This document shows, piece after piece, positions 36,288-45,237 of a DNA stretch of 64,000 nucleotides. Made by a program: the position numbers and the translations under genes. The notes under the pieces were generated by a model that saw nothing but the letters and a program-made list of their open reading frames with translations, ran no database searches and had not been told where the DNA came from. This DNA comes from Marispirochaeta aestuarii (GTDB taxonomy: Bacteria; Spirochaetota; Spirochaetia; JC444; Marispirochaetaceae): NCBI RefSeq assembly GCF_002087085.1, contig NZ_MWQY01000017.1, forward strand, positions 36,097 to 100,096, read 5' to 3'. Every line of letters begins with the position of its first letter. The stretch's first letter is position 1.

Positions 36288-36333
36288 TAATTCCCGGATC
36301 ATCTGCCCGGACTGCGGGCTGAACAGGAAATGC

Positions 36334-37158
36334 TTAATCGCCAATCACGAAGGCGATTTTTCCCTGCTGCAGGATTTCCCCGGCCCGGGGAGAATTAAGA
36401 AGGGAGAGGGCATCGGAGCGTGGAATAACGGGATCCGAAGGGGCAATGCCAAAGAGACCCCTTGCGACGATTCGCAGGGGACTTGGGCCTACGCGATCCT
36501 CCAGTTCCACGGAAGACAGTGATCTGAAGTATCCAACCGGTCCCCGCTCAAGGAGAGTCTCCCGGTCCATCATTTCCGGTTCAAACACGATATTCATCTC
36601 TGTATCCCAAATACGGGGAAAAAGAACCGGGACAAGATTCGAATCTCCCTCTTCACCGAAGACGGGATACGTATCCTGGGCGTATATAAGAACGCCCGTG
36701 TAATTTGCGCTTGGTGCATGAAATAGACCGGGGGGCGGTGTGTATCCTCTGGAATGATCAAGGAATACTGCAGCCAGATCCGGAAACAGGGCTAATCGGA
36801 AGGTGAAGGTCAGCTCGCCGAATTCCCGGGAAAAACTGCTGGAGACAGGCTCTATTTTGGTAAGCGCGTCGAGTAAATCGGAAATCCTGCGGGGATTGCG
36901 GCTGATCCACTCCTCGAGGGAGAGGGATGATGAAATACGCAGATCCCCGGCAGCGGATATAAACCGCTCTCCCAGATTACTGAAGGTTTCACGCCTCAGT
37001 CGGGACCGCTCTTCCGGAGAGAAATCGTCCACCCTGTGTACGACGGAGAGTCCTATAATCCCGTTCTGCCAGTCGACATCGACCCGGGACCCCGGATCCG
37101 GAAAGATGTTTACCGCACATATAACAAGAGCCGCAATAAGCGGAAAAACTCTTTTCAC
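36334..37158 (-). CDS. secreted protein of unknown function
   Basis: A 274-residue protein with a signal peptide (about 1-20). The body contains TGVLIYAQDTYPVFGEEG and a C-terminal RIVARGLFGIAPSDPVI...LQQGKIAFVIGD, which looks like a conserved domain whose name I do not know. Its start overlaps the end of the LysM transglycosylase gene by 4 nt, so it is probably made with that wall enzyme. Confidence 0.6.
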   Translation of the reverse strand: MKRVFPLIAALVICAVNIFPDPGSRVDVDWQNGIIGLSVVHRVDDFSPEERSRLRRETFSNLGERFISAAGDLRISSSLSLEEWISRNPRRISDLLDALTKIEPVSSSFSREFGELTFTFRLALFPDLAAVFLDHSRGYTPPPGLFHAPSANYTGVLIYAQDTYPVFGEEGDSNLVPVLFPRIWDTEMNIVFEPEMMDRETLLERGPVGYFRSLSSVELEDRVGPSPLRIVARGLFGIAPSDPVIPRSDALSLLNSPRAGEILQQGKIAFVIGD

Positions 37159-38546
37159 CGCTTCTCCTCCGGTGCAGACTTCCCCAGGGGAACCTTGAGT
37201 ACCATCCCCGGATGAATCAGGGAGTTGAGACTGAGCTGATTATTGTAAGCCAGTTCAGCGGCGCTGGTGTTATAGCGGCGACCGATGCTGCTGAGGGTGT
37301 CCCCGGGCTGAACTTTGTATTGAGTAACGGTGTTATACTGCACAATACCGGCGTTGTCTTCTGGTCCTGCATAGGGCGGCATAGGTGCCGCAAGGGGGAT
37401 GATCACTTCCGAGCCGATCATCAGGCGCCGGGGATCCAGCCGGGGATTGAACTCAAGCAGAAGATCCGTGGAAACTCCGTAATGTCTGCTCAGAGCGTAC
37501 AATGTATCTCCCTGCTGTATTGTATAGGTATCAAGATCCATTAATGCCAGTTCCTCATCGTTCAGGGCCCTTGTAATACTATCGGCGTATTCCTGTGGAA
37601 CTTTCAGTCTGTACCCCTTTATCTGCGGGGGTGTTACAGGCTGGTTCAACTCCTGGTTGGCTTCCGCAAGAATTCGAAGGGGAATATCCGCGGCTTCAGC
37701 CAGCCGGCTCAGGTGGACCGGACCGCTGACTTCCACACGGGTCCACAGATGGTCTTCCCACTGGAGAGGAAGCCGGTAGCGGCCGGGATAGGAGGCAAAA
37801 CGGCTGACGGCGAGAAAACGCGGAACATAGGATACTGTTTCTGCAGGAAGATACCCGTTCCGTGCAAGGGTCCAGAAATCCCGGGTCCCGGCAGCCTCAA
37901 GCGCCCGCTGCATGCAGCCGAGGCCGCAGTTATAGGCTCCTATGGCCAGGAGCCAGTCTCCGAGCACGTCATAATTCGACTTGAGTTTCTCCAGGGCTCC
38001 AGTGGTGGACTTCCAGAAGTCCCGTCGTTCATCCAGCCACCTGTTCACCTGGATATCGTAAGGATGGATGCTGTTCAGCATGAACTGCCAGAGTCCGGAA
38101 GCTCCTGAACGGGAAAGCGCCGAAGGTATAAAGGCGGATTCTATAATCGGCAGATAGGCCAGTTCCCAGGGGAGACCCATCTGGCGAATTTTCGAGTGGA
38201 TGAAGGGCAGGTAGGGTTCGCCCCGCCGCAGAACCCGATCAAGATACTCCTGACCGGTTTTTCCGGAATAGTGAAGATAGTGGGCCTTTACCTCCGGAAT
38301 ATCTTCGAAATCCGATACATTGAGGGATTGAAAAGCCGGTCCCTTGTGGCCCTGTCTGGTAGGGAGGGGAGCGCCCTCTCTATTGAGTAAGTCAGACGGC
38401 GGGTGGGTTTCGTAACTCAGCATAATTTTCGAAGCACCCTTCCAATGCTCGACCCGTGCAGGCAGAGGACCGGAATACAGATGAAAGGTCATGCAGAGCA
38501 GGATACAAAGAGTTACATTGCCTCCGGAGAGGCGGCTTTTATCCAT
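37155..38546 (-). CDS. lytic transglycosylase with two LysM domains (MltD-like)
   Basis: About 463 residues. A signal peptide is followed by a goose-lysozyme-type SLT domain with IIESAFIPSALSRSGASGLW, in which the Glu (about residue 136) is catalytic, and AIGAYNCGLGCMQRA. Two C-terminal LysM repeats follow (YTIQQGDTLYALSRHYGVS and YKVQPGDTLSSIGRRYNTS). Such enzymes cut the glycan strands of peptidoglycan. ATG 38546 has GGGAG upstream. It overlaps the preceding TPR lipoprotein by 8 nt. Confidence 0.9.
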   Translation of the reverse strand: MDKSRLSGGNVTLCILLCMTFHLYSGPLPARVEHWKGASKIMLSYETHPPSDLLNREGAPLPTRQGHKGPAFQSLNVSDFEDIPEVKAHYLHYSGKTGQEYLDRVLRRGEPYLPFIHSKIRQMGLPWELAYLPIIESAFIPSALSRSGASGLWQFMLNSIHPYDIQVNRWLDERRDFWKSTTGALEKLKSNYDVLGDWLLAIGAYNCGLGCMQRALEAAGTRDFWTLARNGYLPAETVSYVPRFLAVSRFASYPGRYRLPLQWEDHLWTRVEVSGPVHLSRLAEAADIPLRILAEANQELNQPVTPPQIKGYRLKVPQEYADSITRALNDEELALMDLDTYTIQQGDTLYALSRHYGVSTDLLLEFNPRLDPRRLMIGSEVIIPLAAPMPPYAGPEDNAGIVQYNTVTQYKVQPGDTLSSIGRRYNTSAAELAYNNQLSLNSLIHPGMVLKVPLGKSAPEEKR

Positions 38547-39642
38547 CACTGCTCCCGGCGAAGGGTTTTTCTCCAAAGTAAATTCCCGCCCATTCCCATT
38601 GACCATGAATTTCGGGATCCGCGGGGAAGTTAACCCGCCTGAAATAGAGGTACCAGGTTTTAATCCGGTAGGACCAGCCCCAGGTCCTTAAATATGCCTC
38701 CCTGCTGTTGGACCCCTCATCCAGCTCCCGGGAGTAGTAGACATTACCCTTGAGAAAGATGCCGATGTCCGCCAGAAAGTCGATATTTGCCTCGGTCTCT
38801 TCTTCTTCCCAGGAAAGGGCGAAAAAATTGACCTTGGCCATATACTGACGCAGCCTGCGGGGGTCCTCCCGCCAGATGGCAGCTTTTATGTTGTTCACCA
38901 GACGATCCAGATCGGCCATGGTCCAGTCCTTGTCCCTTCGATCGTAGAAGGTAATCATGGAAGTAATGTCTTTATGGGCTTCCGGTTTACCGGGAATGCT
39001 CGTTTCGGGATACAGCAGAAACTGCTTGTAGGCCTGGATTGCCAGTTCCCATTCGCCGACTTCCTCGTAGGTTTTTCCCAGAAAATAGTAGGCCTCGCCC
39101 ATATCTATTTCGCCGGAGAAACGGGCGATCAGTTCCTTGTAGTACTGAATGCGTACCTCCGGATCTTCCACCAGATTAATGAGGCTTTTCAGACAGAGAT
39201 AATGTACCGAGCTGTCCCGGACCAGCAGGTCCGAGTAGTTTTTCAGGATACGTTCGTAATAGTGTACGGCGAAGGGAAATGCCTTGCTGTCCCGGTAGTT
39301 CTCCGCAATGACGAGAAGATAATAGGCGTTGAAAGGGTCCTGGGGGTTTTTCTCCACATAGGTGGAAAGAAGAAGGTTCAGCTGTTCCACCGCTTCCCGC
39401 TGATAAAGCTGCTTGATTATCTCGTTGAGCAGAATGAACCGGGCTTCAAAGCGCTGGTTCTCAGAATCCCGCAGCTGGATTAAAAGATCCGCCAGCTCCT
39501 CTTTCTGTTCCCTGCTGCCCTTGAGAAAGTAGGAGAGTTCTCCGTACTTCAGGGAATCGATCAGGGAACACTGAGTAGAAGAGAGGACGAGGGTGATAAT
39601 CATCACCACGAAAAAAGCCGTTACGCCTATGCGCTTTCTCAT
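38539..39642 (-). CDS. TPR-repeat putative lipoprotein
   Basis: A 367-residue protein. A hydrophobic signal ends in LSSTQC, a loose spirochaete-style lipobox. Several TPR-like repeats span about 85-235, including AYYFLGKTYEEVGEWELAIQAYKQFL. The C-terminal 110 residues are aromatic-rich and unassigned. It is the first gene of the long minus-strand operon and overlaps the transglycosylase gene by 8 nt, which suggests an envelope or wall-growth role (inference). Confidence 0.7.
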   Translation of the reverse strand: MRKRIGVTAFFVVMIITLVLSSTQCSLIDSLKYGELSYFLKGSREQKEELADLLIQLRDSENQRFEARFILLNEIIKQLYQREAVEQLNLLLSTYVEKNPQDPFNAYYLLVIAENYRDSKAFPFAVHYYERILKNYSDLLVRDSSVHYLCLKSLINLVEDPEVRIQYYKELIARFSGEIDMGEAYYFLGKTYEEVGEWELAIQAYKQFLLYPETSIPGKPEAHKDITSMITFYDRRDKDWTMADLDRLVNNIKAAIWREDPRRLRQYMAKVNFFALSWEEEETEANIDFLADIGIFLKGNVYYSRELDEGSNSREAYLRTWGWSYRIKTWYLYFRRVNFPADPEIHGQWEWAGIYFGEKPFAGSSDG

Positions 39643-39653
39643 ATATGAATCAG

Positions 39654-39682
39654 ATACTACCAGACCTGTATGGACTTGACAA
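39654..39682 (-). promoter_or_regulatory. candidate promoter of the TPR lipoprotein operon, near-leaderless
   Basis: On the minus strand TTGTCA (39682-39677), 17 nt, TAGTAT (39659-39654). The box ends 11 nt before the ATG at 39642, so the leader would be only a few bases, with no Shine-Dalgarno. Confidence 0.5.
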
Positions 39683-39712
39683 TATTGGCCCGAGGTAAGG
39701 AGCTCTGCTTAC

Positions 39713-39741
39713 TTGTCCGGCGGACGTATATTTGATAATCT
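39713..39741 (+). promoter_or_regulatory. candidate icd promoter
   Basis: TTGTCC (39713-39718), 17 nt, TAATCT (39736-39741). The predicted start of transcription near 39748 falls inside the inverted repeat listed next. A TTGACA at 39676-39681 has no matching -10 and was not used. Confidence 0.5.
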
Positions 39742-39764
39742 GATAATCGCTGAACAGCGATTAT
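39733..39764 (+). promoter_or_regulatory. operator-like repeats at the icd promoter
   Basis: A tandem TGATAATC TGATAATC (39733-39748) leads into a perfect 10-bp inverted repeat, ATAATCGCTG (39743-39752) and CAGCGATTAT (39755-39764), spaced by 2 bp. The palindrome overlaps the predicted transcription start, typical of a repressor site. No regulator gene is adjacent. Confidence 0.5.
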
Positions 39765-39782
39765 TGTGTACCAGGAGAGGAT

Positions 39783-40991
39783 ATGGCGCAAAGTATTACC
39801 AAAACCGGAGATAAACTGATTGTTCCCGACCAGCCGATAATTCCCTATATTGAAGGTGATGGAATAGGTCCGGATATCTGGGCGGCTTCAGTTCGCGTCT
39901 TCGACGCCGCAGTGGCGAAAGCCTACGGCGGAAGCAGAAAGGTCGCCTGGAAAGAGGTGCTGGCGGGTCAGAAAGCCTTCGATGTCACCGGCAACTGGCT
40001 GCCCGTGGAAACCGAAAATGCTTTCCGTGAATACCTGGTCGGAATAAAGGGCCCTTTGACCACCCCGGTCGGCGGGGGCTTCAGGAGTCTTAACGTTACC
40101 CTGCGTCAGCACCTTGACCTTTTCGTATGTCAGCGGCCTGTCAAATATTATTCCGGAATACCGTCACCTGTAAAAAAACCGGAACAGATTGACATGGTGG
40201 TTTTTCGGGAAAACACCGAAGATGTCTACGCCGGTTTCGAGAGTCCCATGGGGGATGAAAAAACCGCCAGGCTGATAGAATTCCTCAATCATGAAATGGG
40301 CTGGCAGATCCGGGAAGATTCCGGTGTGGGAATCAAACCCATCAGTGTTTCCGGCACAAAAAGACTGGTCCGGGCGGCCATACAGTACGCCATTGATCAT
40401 AAGCGGAAAAGCGTAACCCTGGTTCACAAGGGAAACATCATGAAATACACCGAGGGAGCCTTCCGGGAATGGGGATATGCCCTTGCCGGAGAGGAGTTCA
40501 GCGATTCCGTGGTCTCCTGGGACGACTGCAGAGGAGATGTCCCGGATGGGAAAATCCTTATCAAGGATGTTATCGCCGACGCTTTTCTCCAGCAGATTCT
40601 TACCAGACCCGCCGAATACGATGTTATCGCCACCATGAACCTGAACGGTGACTACGTTTCCGACGCCCTGGCGGCCCAGGTCGGAGGAATCGGTATAGCC
40701 CCCGGTGCGAATATCAACTACGACAATGGAATCGCGGTTTTTGAAGCCACCCATGGGACGGCTCCGAAGTATGCCGGCAAAGATATGGTGAATCCCTCCT
40801 CGGTGATTCTGTCCGGCAGCATGATGTTCGAATACATGGGATGGCAGGAGGTGGCTGACCTCATCGAAAAAGGAATGACCGGTGCTATTTTGCAGAAGAG
40901 GGTAACCTACGATTTTGCCCGGCTGATGGAGGGCTCAACAAAGGTTTCCACCAGTGATTTCGGCAACGCGATTATCGAAAACATGGGATAA
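39783..40991 (+). CDS. icd: isocitrate dehydrogenase (NADP-type)
   Basis: A 402-residue ICDH converting isocitrate to 2-oxoglutarate. [14 protein letters not shown], the [11 protein letters not shown] segment, [14 protein letters not shown] and [10 protein letters not shown] are diagnostic. The Lys-Tyr of PKYAG is characteristic of NADP specificity in bacterial homologues. The start has AGGAGAGG upstream. It is monocistronic or leads the short set of membrane genes downstream (6-bp gap). No other TCA-cycle genes are nearby, so it may mainly supply glutamate precursors. Confidence 0.94.
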   Translation: MAQSITKTGDKLIVPDQPIIPYIEGDGIGPDIWAASVRVFDAAVAKAYGGSRKVAWKEVLAGQKAFDVTGNWLPVETENAFREYLVGIKGPLTTPVGGGFRSLNVTLRQHLDLFVCQRPVKYYSGIPSPVKKPEQIDMVVFRENTEDVYAGFESPMGDEKTARLIEFLNHEMGWQIREDSGVGIKPISVSGTKRLVRAAIQYAIDHKRKSVTLVHKGNIMKYTEGAFREWGYALAGEEFSDSVVSWDDCRGDVPDGKILIKDVIADAFLQQILTRPAEYDVIATMNLNGDYVSDALAAQVGGIGIAPGANINYDNGIAVFEATHGTAPKYAGKDMVNPSSVILSGSMMFEYMGWQEVADLIEKGMTGAILQKRVTYDFARLMEGSTKVSTSDFGNAIIENMG

Positions 40992-40997
40992 GCAGAT

Positions 40998-41528
40998 ATG
41001 AAAAAAGGGAGGGTACGGGTTCCGCACAAACTTTTACTGGGAAGCGTCTTCTTTTTTCTGGTGGGCATCGGTCTGCTGCTGGTTACCACCGGACTGCTTC
41101 CCCGTTACGAAGATCTCTGGCCCATCCCTCTTACCCTTCTGGGTTTGCTGTTCATCTATCTGGTGCGGGTCAACAGTGCTCCTCCCGGATACATAGTACC
41201 GGGTATTCTCTTCTCCCTGGGAGGTCTGCTCCTTACCCTGAAGAGCCTGTTAATGCCCGATCTGACCATGGAAAGAATATGGCCCCTCTTCATGACCTTC
41301 GCAGGCGTTTCCCTGGCCATCTACGGCAGAGGATTCAAAGGCAGTTTCAGGGTTAAAATACTTGTTCCCGCTGTTGTCATGATAATCCTCTCCCTGTTGT
41401 TTCTGCCGTTCAGTCTTGAACTCGTCAGGGAGAATTTTTCTTCCGTCGTAACAGTCTGGTGGCCGCTTCTCTTCATTTTTCTGAGTCTGGGACTTTTCGG
41501 AGAATACCTGCGCAAGAAGAAAAAATGA
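40998..41528 (+). CDS. small polytopic membrane protein
   Basis: A 176-residue protein with about five hydrophobic helices (12-33, 40-57, 66-83, 91-107, 118-135) and a sixth near 148-168. It ends in a KKKK tail. It resembles the LiaI/LiaF-type transmembrane region (DUF5668-like) in its paired short helices with WP motifs, but no family is certain. The stop overlaps the start of the next lipoprotein gene (ATGA). Confidence 0.55.
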   Translation: MKKGRVRVPHKLLLGSVFFFLVGIGLLLVTTGLLPRYEDLWPIPLTLLGLLFIYLVRVNSAPPGYIVPGILFSLGGLLLTLKSLLMPDLTMERIWPLFMTFAGVSLAIYGRGFKGSFRVKILVPAVVMIILSLLFLPFSLELVRENFSSVVTVWWPLLFIFLSLGLFGEYLRKKKK

Positions 41529-43201
41529 CCATACTTCGGCGATTCATGCGTATTCTGATCCTGCTGACAGTTGTTCTGCTTCTTTCCGGATGTTTTTCCA
41601 CTCCGGAAAATCCTGATGAACCCGTCGCACCGCCTCAGATCAACAGAAACCAGGGTTTCGTGGTCGATGCCTTTCGGTCCCTGGCCAATGGATCTCCCGG
41701 GTCGTTGCGGGAAGCCTACAGGATTCTGGATGAGGCCGAAGGCCTGTCGGATTATGCCATGGATCTTAAATACTTAAGCAGCTGGCTCTACAACAGCCTC
41801 TATTCTTCCCTGCCTGAGAATCTGCCGGATCTTGAAGCTGTACCGAACAGTTATTTTTCATCCATCGTCGATGACATTGAAAACGGTGTATACCCGGTTA
41901 CCAGGATCGAGGAGAGCAGTTACCTCTTTTTCATTCTTCCTCCCATGTCTGTCCTGTATACTGAATCAGATGACACTCTGGAGATAGCCTTCGAATCCCT
42001 CACGGTCGGTCATGATCTGAATCCGGAGGGTACGCTCCCGCTCTATCTTCTCGGATACGTGGAAGAACGCAGGGGTAATTACGACGAGGCTGTTACCCGG
42101 TACATCAGCGCTCTCCAGCAGTCCCGGGAGTGTTACCCCGCTGCCTACGGCATGGTACGGATATACATTGAAGAAGGACGCTACGAAGATGCGGAGCTTA
42201 TACTCTCCGAGGCGGCGGAACTGGTTCAGCCTGATGCCGAATATCTCTATCTGCGCGGCCGGGTTTATCTGGGAACACAACGTTTTACCCTTGCCCGTGA
42301 GAATTTTGAGAAAGCCCGGGAGCTTCTGGGCGAGGATCCCAGACTTCTCATGGGTACTGCCCGGGCGCTTTTTTCACTGAACGAGCCTGAGGAGGCTCTG
42401 GAAACAGTGCGGCGAGCCCGCAGACGCGGAGCAGGAACGGTGGAAACTGCCCTGCTGGAAGCGAATATTCTGCGCTCCCTGGAACAGAGAATCAAGGCAT
42501 TATCGATTGTTGAACAGGCCCAGGAGCTGTTTCCTGACAACCAGAGGCTCAAGGACCTGAAAGCCCAGCTCCTGCTGGAAACCGGCCGCAGCGAAGAGAG
42601 TCGTCTTCTTCTGGAGGACGTCAGTTCCCAGGGGTATGCGGAAACCCTGGAGCGGGATGTTCTGCTTATGAAGAGTGCCATTAACGCATCCCTCTGGCGG
42701 GAGGCGCTGATCTATTTCCAGCATGCCAGTGAGCAGTCCAGGGATCAGGAGATCCTGAATCTGGGAGCAGTTATTTACATGAACACCGGAGAAGCCGGGA
42801 AGGCACTGGAACTCTATCAGGAATTGAACAACCGGGATCCGCAAAATCCTGAGTATCCCCTGAGGGCCATGGAACTCTCCCGGGAAGAAAACAACCGGGA
42901 GCTTGCAGCTGCCATGATAGAGCGCCTCAGGACGATGGAACTGAACGCCATGCAAAAAAGCAGGCTGAAGGTGGGGGAGGCTTTTCTCGTGGCTGGTACT
43001 CCGGAGGAGCGGAAAATCCTGGAAGAAGCGCTTTTTCTTGATGTCCGCAACGAAGAGGCATTGCTGGGGCTCGCGGAATATCACCTGCGCAGGGGAGACA
43101 GGCGCAGGGCGGACCTGTATCTGCGCCAGCTGGAACGAATGTCCGGACTTGATCAGAAAACCCTGGACCGGATTCTCATACTCAAGGAGGAGCTATATTG
43201 A
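41525..43201 (+). CDS. TPR-rich lipoprotein
   Basis: About 558 residues. A clear lipoprotein signal (basic residues, hydrophobic core, LLLSGC) starts at ATG 41525, which overlaps the upstream stop. Multiple TPR units run from about 165 to the end, for example LPLYLLGYVEERRGNYDEAVTRYISAL. TPR lipoproteins of this kind commonly scaffold envelope complexes; the partner is unknown. The next gene's TTG start overlaps the stop codon. Confidence 0.75.
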   Translation: MTILRRFMRILILLTVVLLLSGCFSTPENPDEPVAPPQINRNQGFVVDAFRSLANGSPGSLREAYRILDEAEGLSDYAMDLKYLSSWLYNSLYSSLPENLPDLEAVPNSYFSSIVDDIENGVYPVTRIEESSYLFFILPPMSVLYTESDDTLEIAFESLTVGHDLNPEGTLPLYLLGYVEERRGNYDEAVTRYISALQQSRECYPAAYGMVRIYIEEGRYEDAELILSEAAELVQPDAEYLYLRGRVYLGTQRFTLARENFEKARELLGEDPRLLMGTARALFSLNEPEEALETVRRARRRGAGTVETALLEANILRSLEQRIKALSIVEQAQELFPDNQRLKDLKAQLLLETGRSEESRLLLEDVSSQGYAETLERDVLLMKSAINASLWREALIYFQHASEQSRDQEILNLGAVIYMNTGEAGKALELYQELNNRDPQNPEYPLRAMELSREENNRELAAAMIERLRTMELNAMQKSRLKVGEAFLVAGTPEERKILEEALFLDVRNEEALLGLAEYHLRRGDRRRADLYLRQLERMSGLDQKTLDRILILKEELY

Positions 43202-43644
43202 AGCTGAAACGTGCTGCTCTGCTGTGCCTGTTCGGAGCCTCATTTCTGTATGCCGATAATCCCGATTACGCAGCCTGGATCGGAATGGACCCTGCCGGAT
43301 CCCACGCTGTATTCGGTCCGCCGAGCCACATTTACGTGCACCGGGGAGAACGCGCTGAGGAAGACAACGTGGTATTCTATCGGGACGGTATCTACCTTTT
43401 CTGGTTCGAAAACCGCATATGGCAGATCCGGGCGGACAGAAACTCCGGCGCTGCTCTGGCTGGTATCGGTATAGGGGACACCAGGGACAGGGTAATCGCT
43501 ATGCTCGGTGAAGCCCTCTATACAGAAGCTGACGGAAGCCTCTATTTCGAGATTTCCCGGAGAAGCTATCCCCTGCGTCTCAGGGTAGTCCTTGACTCCG
43601 GCGATACCGTGGAAGATCTCTATCTTTACCGGGGAGACTACTGA
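43198..43644 (+). CDS. small secreted protein of unknown function
   Basis: A 148-residue protein with a signal peptide (1-19, ending LYA). A central GIGDTRDRVIAMLGEAL resembles the G-x(3)-V-x(3)-LG motif of SmpA/BamE-like repeats, but the match is short. The start is TTG at 43198, preceded by GAGGAG. It is coupled to the TPR lipoprotein upstream and overlaps aroDE downstream by one base. Confidence 0.6.
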   Translation: MKLKRAALLCLFGASFLYADNPDYAAWIGMDPAGSHAVFGPPSHIYVHRGERAEEDNVVFYRDGIYLFWFENRIWQIRADRNSGAALAGIGIGDTRDRVIAMLGEALYTEADGSLYFEISRRSYPLRLRVVLDSGDTVEDLYLYRGDY

Positions 43645-45080
43645 TGATCTGTCTCTCCCTTACCCGTGAAACCCTTGCTGAAAATCTTAAGGAAATAGAA
43701 AGGTATAAAAAGTATCTGCAGCTCTGCGAGCTGCGGGGAGATTGTCTCACAGAATGGGATACCGAAGCACTTCGGGATTTTCCCCGACAGGCCGGAGTAC
43801 CTCTGATCCTGACCCTTCGCAGAGCCGGTGACGGTGGTAACTGGAGGACTTCGGAAGAAGAACGCTGTTCAAGATTTATGGAGCTCCTTTCATCCGGTTA
43901 TGCCTGGGTGGATCTTGAGCATGTTTCTGCAACCGAATCAGTTGCCCGTGCAGCCCGGAAAAAGGGCATCCGGATTATCCGTTCCTTTCATGATACCCGG
44001 GGAGTCCCCGAAGATCTGCCGGAACGTTTCAGGGAATTGCCTGAAAGGGAAGGAGAGATTCCCCGTATTGTAACGACTCCCCGTTCTGTTGCCGACCTTC
44101 GGATCATTCTGCAGACCCTGAGGGAGACTTCGGGACCCGGAATTATCCAGGCCATGGGGGAGTGGGGGTTCCCCGCAAGGATACTCTCCGGCCTTTACGG
44201 TTCGTATTTTACTCTGGTGTCCCCGGAAAAATCCCCGGATGATCCGGTGCCTCTCTCTCCTGAATCCCTGGAAAAGTTATACCGATACAGTACCCTCTCC
44301 TCGTCTACCTCGATATTCGGGATAATAGGGAACCCCGTGCTCCACAGCCGTTCTCCCCTGATCCACAACTCCGGATACGCAAAGCAGTCCCTGGATGCTG
44401 TGTACCTGCCTTTCAAGGTCGATGATGTGGGAGAATTCTTCTCCCTGGCAGAGGAGCTTTCCATCCAGGGCTTCTCGGTAACCATTCCCCACAAATCTGA
44501 AGTAATCCCCAGACTTGTCCAGACCTCGGATGAGGTCGCAGCCATCGGCGCCTGCAATACCGTTGTACGAAGCTCCTGCGGCTTCAAGGGATACAATACT
44601 GATGTAAGGGGATTCATGCTGCCCTTGAAAAAGCTCTGCGTTGCCGGGTTCCCGAAGCGGGCGGTCGTTATAGGAGCCGGAGGAGCCGCCCGGGCTGTTG
44701 TCTACGGATTAAAAGAGGCCGGAACGGAGATCCTGATTGTCAACCGGACAGAGTCAAAAGCCCTGGACCTGGCGAGGGAGTTTAAATGCCGCGGCGCCGC
44801 ACTGTCTCCCGGGATATACAGTGAGATGGCGGAATACGCCGAGCTTGTGGTTCAGACTTCCGCTGCGGGCATGCATCCTCTTGAGGAGATTGATCCTGTT
44901 TCGGGATATCCCTGGACTGGAAAGGAGATCGCCTACGATCTGATTTACATCCCCGAAAAGACCCGTTTCCTGTCCGCAGCGGAAAATGCGGGGTGTCGGA
45001 TACTGAACGGAGCTCCCATGCTGCAGGCACAGGGAGAGGCGCAGTATAAACTTTTTACCGGCACCGAGTATCCCCGGTAA
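43644..45080 (+). CDS. aroDE: AroD-AroE fusion: type I 3-dehydroquinate dehydratase (altered active site) / shikimate dehydrogenase
   Basis: A 478-residue fusion covering steps 3 and 4 of the shikimate pathway. The AroE half (about 222-478) looks active: NPVLHSRSPLIHN, TIPHKSEV with catalytic Lys, GYNTDVRGF and the GAGGAARAV nucleotide loop. In the AroD half (1-210) the catalytic His is present (H116 in SFHDTRG). The Schiff-base Lys, expected in PKIAVMP, is Arg (R141 in PRIVTTP), and the conserved Glu of the FRSxxEGG motif is Asp (D63). The first activity is therefore doubtful. It overlaps the preceding gene by one base. aroK and aroC are elsewhere in the window. Confidence 0.88.
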   Translation: MICLSLTRETLAENLKEIERYKKYLQLCELRGDCLTEWDTEALRDFPRQAGVPLILTLRRAGDGGNWRTSEEERCSRFMELLSSGYAWVDLEHVSATESVARAARKKGIRIIRSFHDTRGVPEDLPERFRELPEREGEIPRIVTTPRSVADLRIILQTLRETSGPGIIQAMGEWGFPARILSGLYGSYFTLVSPEKSPDDPVPLSPESLEKLYRYSTLSSSTSIFGIIGNPVLHSRSPLIHNSGYAKQSLDAVYLPFKVDDVGEFFSLAEELSIQGFSVTIPHKSEVIPRLVQTSDEVAAIGACNTVVRSSCGFKGYNTDVRGFMLPLKKLCVAGFPKRAVVIGAGGAARAVVYGLKEAGTEILIVNRTESKALDLAREFKCRGAALSPGIYSEMAEYAELVVQTSAAGMHPLEEIDPVSGYPWTGKEIAYDLIYIPEKTRFLSAAENAGCRILNGAPMLQAQGEAQYKLFTGTEYPR

Positions 45081-45092
45081 AGCCGCTCTTCA

Positions 45093-45237
45093 GGGCAGCT
45101 CTAAAAACTACTCTTTTGCCCATATCCTGCGTCGTCAGGATTTCCCGCGCTCCTCAGCTCTTGTTAAGAGCTTGCGGGCGCTACAAAATCTTCACTCCTT
45201 GACTATGCTAAAAAATACCACGTTTTTAAAGCCGCCC
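45093..45237. repeat. MITE-like dispersed repeat, copy 1
   Basis: 145 bp with imperfect terminal inverted repeats: GGGCAGCTCTAAAAAC (45093-45108) and GTTTTTAAAGCCGCCC (45222-45237), matching 14 of 16. It is flanked by TCA at 45090-45092 and 45238-45240, a probable 3-bp target duplication. Internal hairpins: AGCTCTT/AAGAGCT (45156-45162 with 45166-45172) and ATCCTG/CAGGAT (45124-45129 with 45136-45141). A second copy lies in opposite orientation at 63836-63969. There is no transposase. The right-hand TCA is also the stop codon of the XPB partner gene. Confidence 0.75.

Noticed and set aside
39676..39681. TTGACA as the icd -35 box
   Set aside because: No -10-like hexamer lies 16-18 nt downstream; TTGTCC at 39713 pairs better. 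On the opposite strand the same bases form the -35 of the TPR lipoprotein gene.
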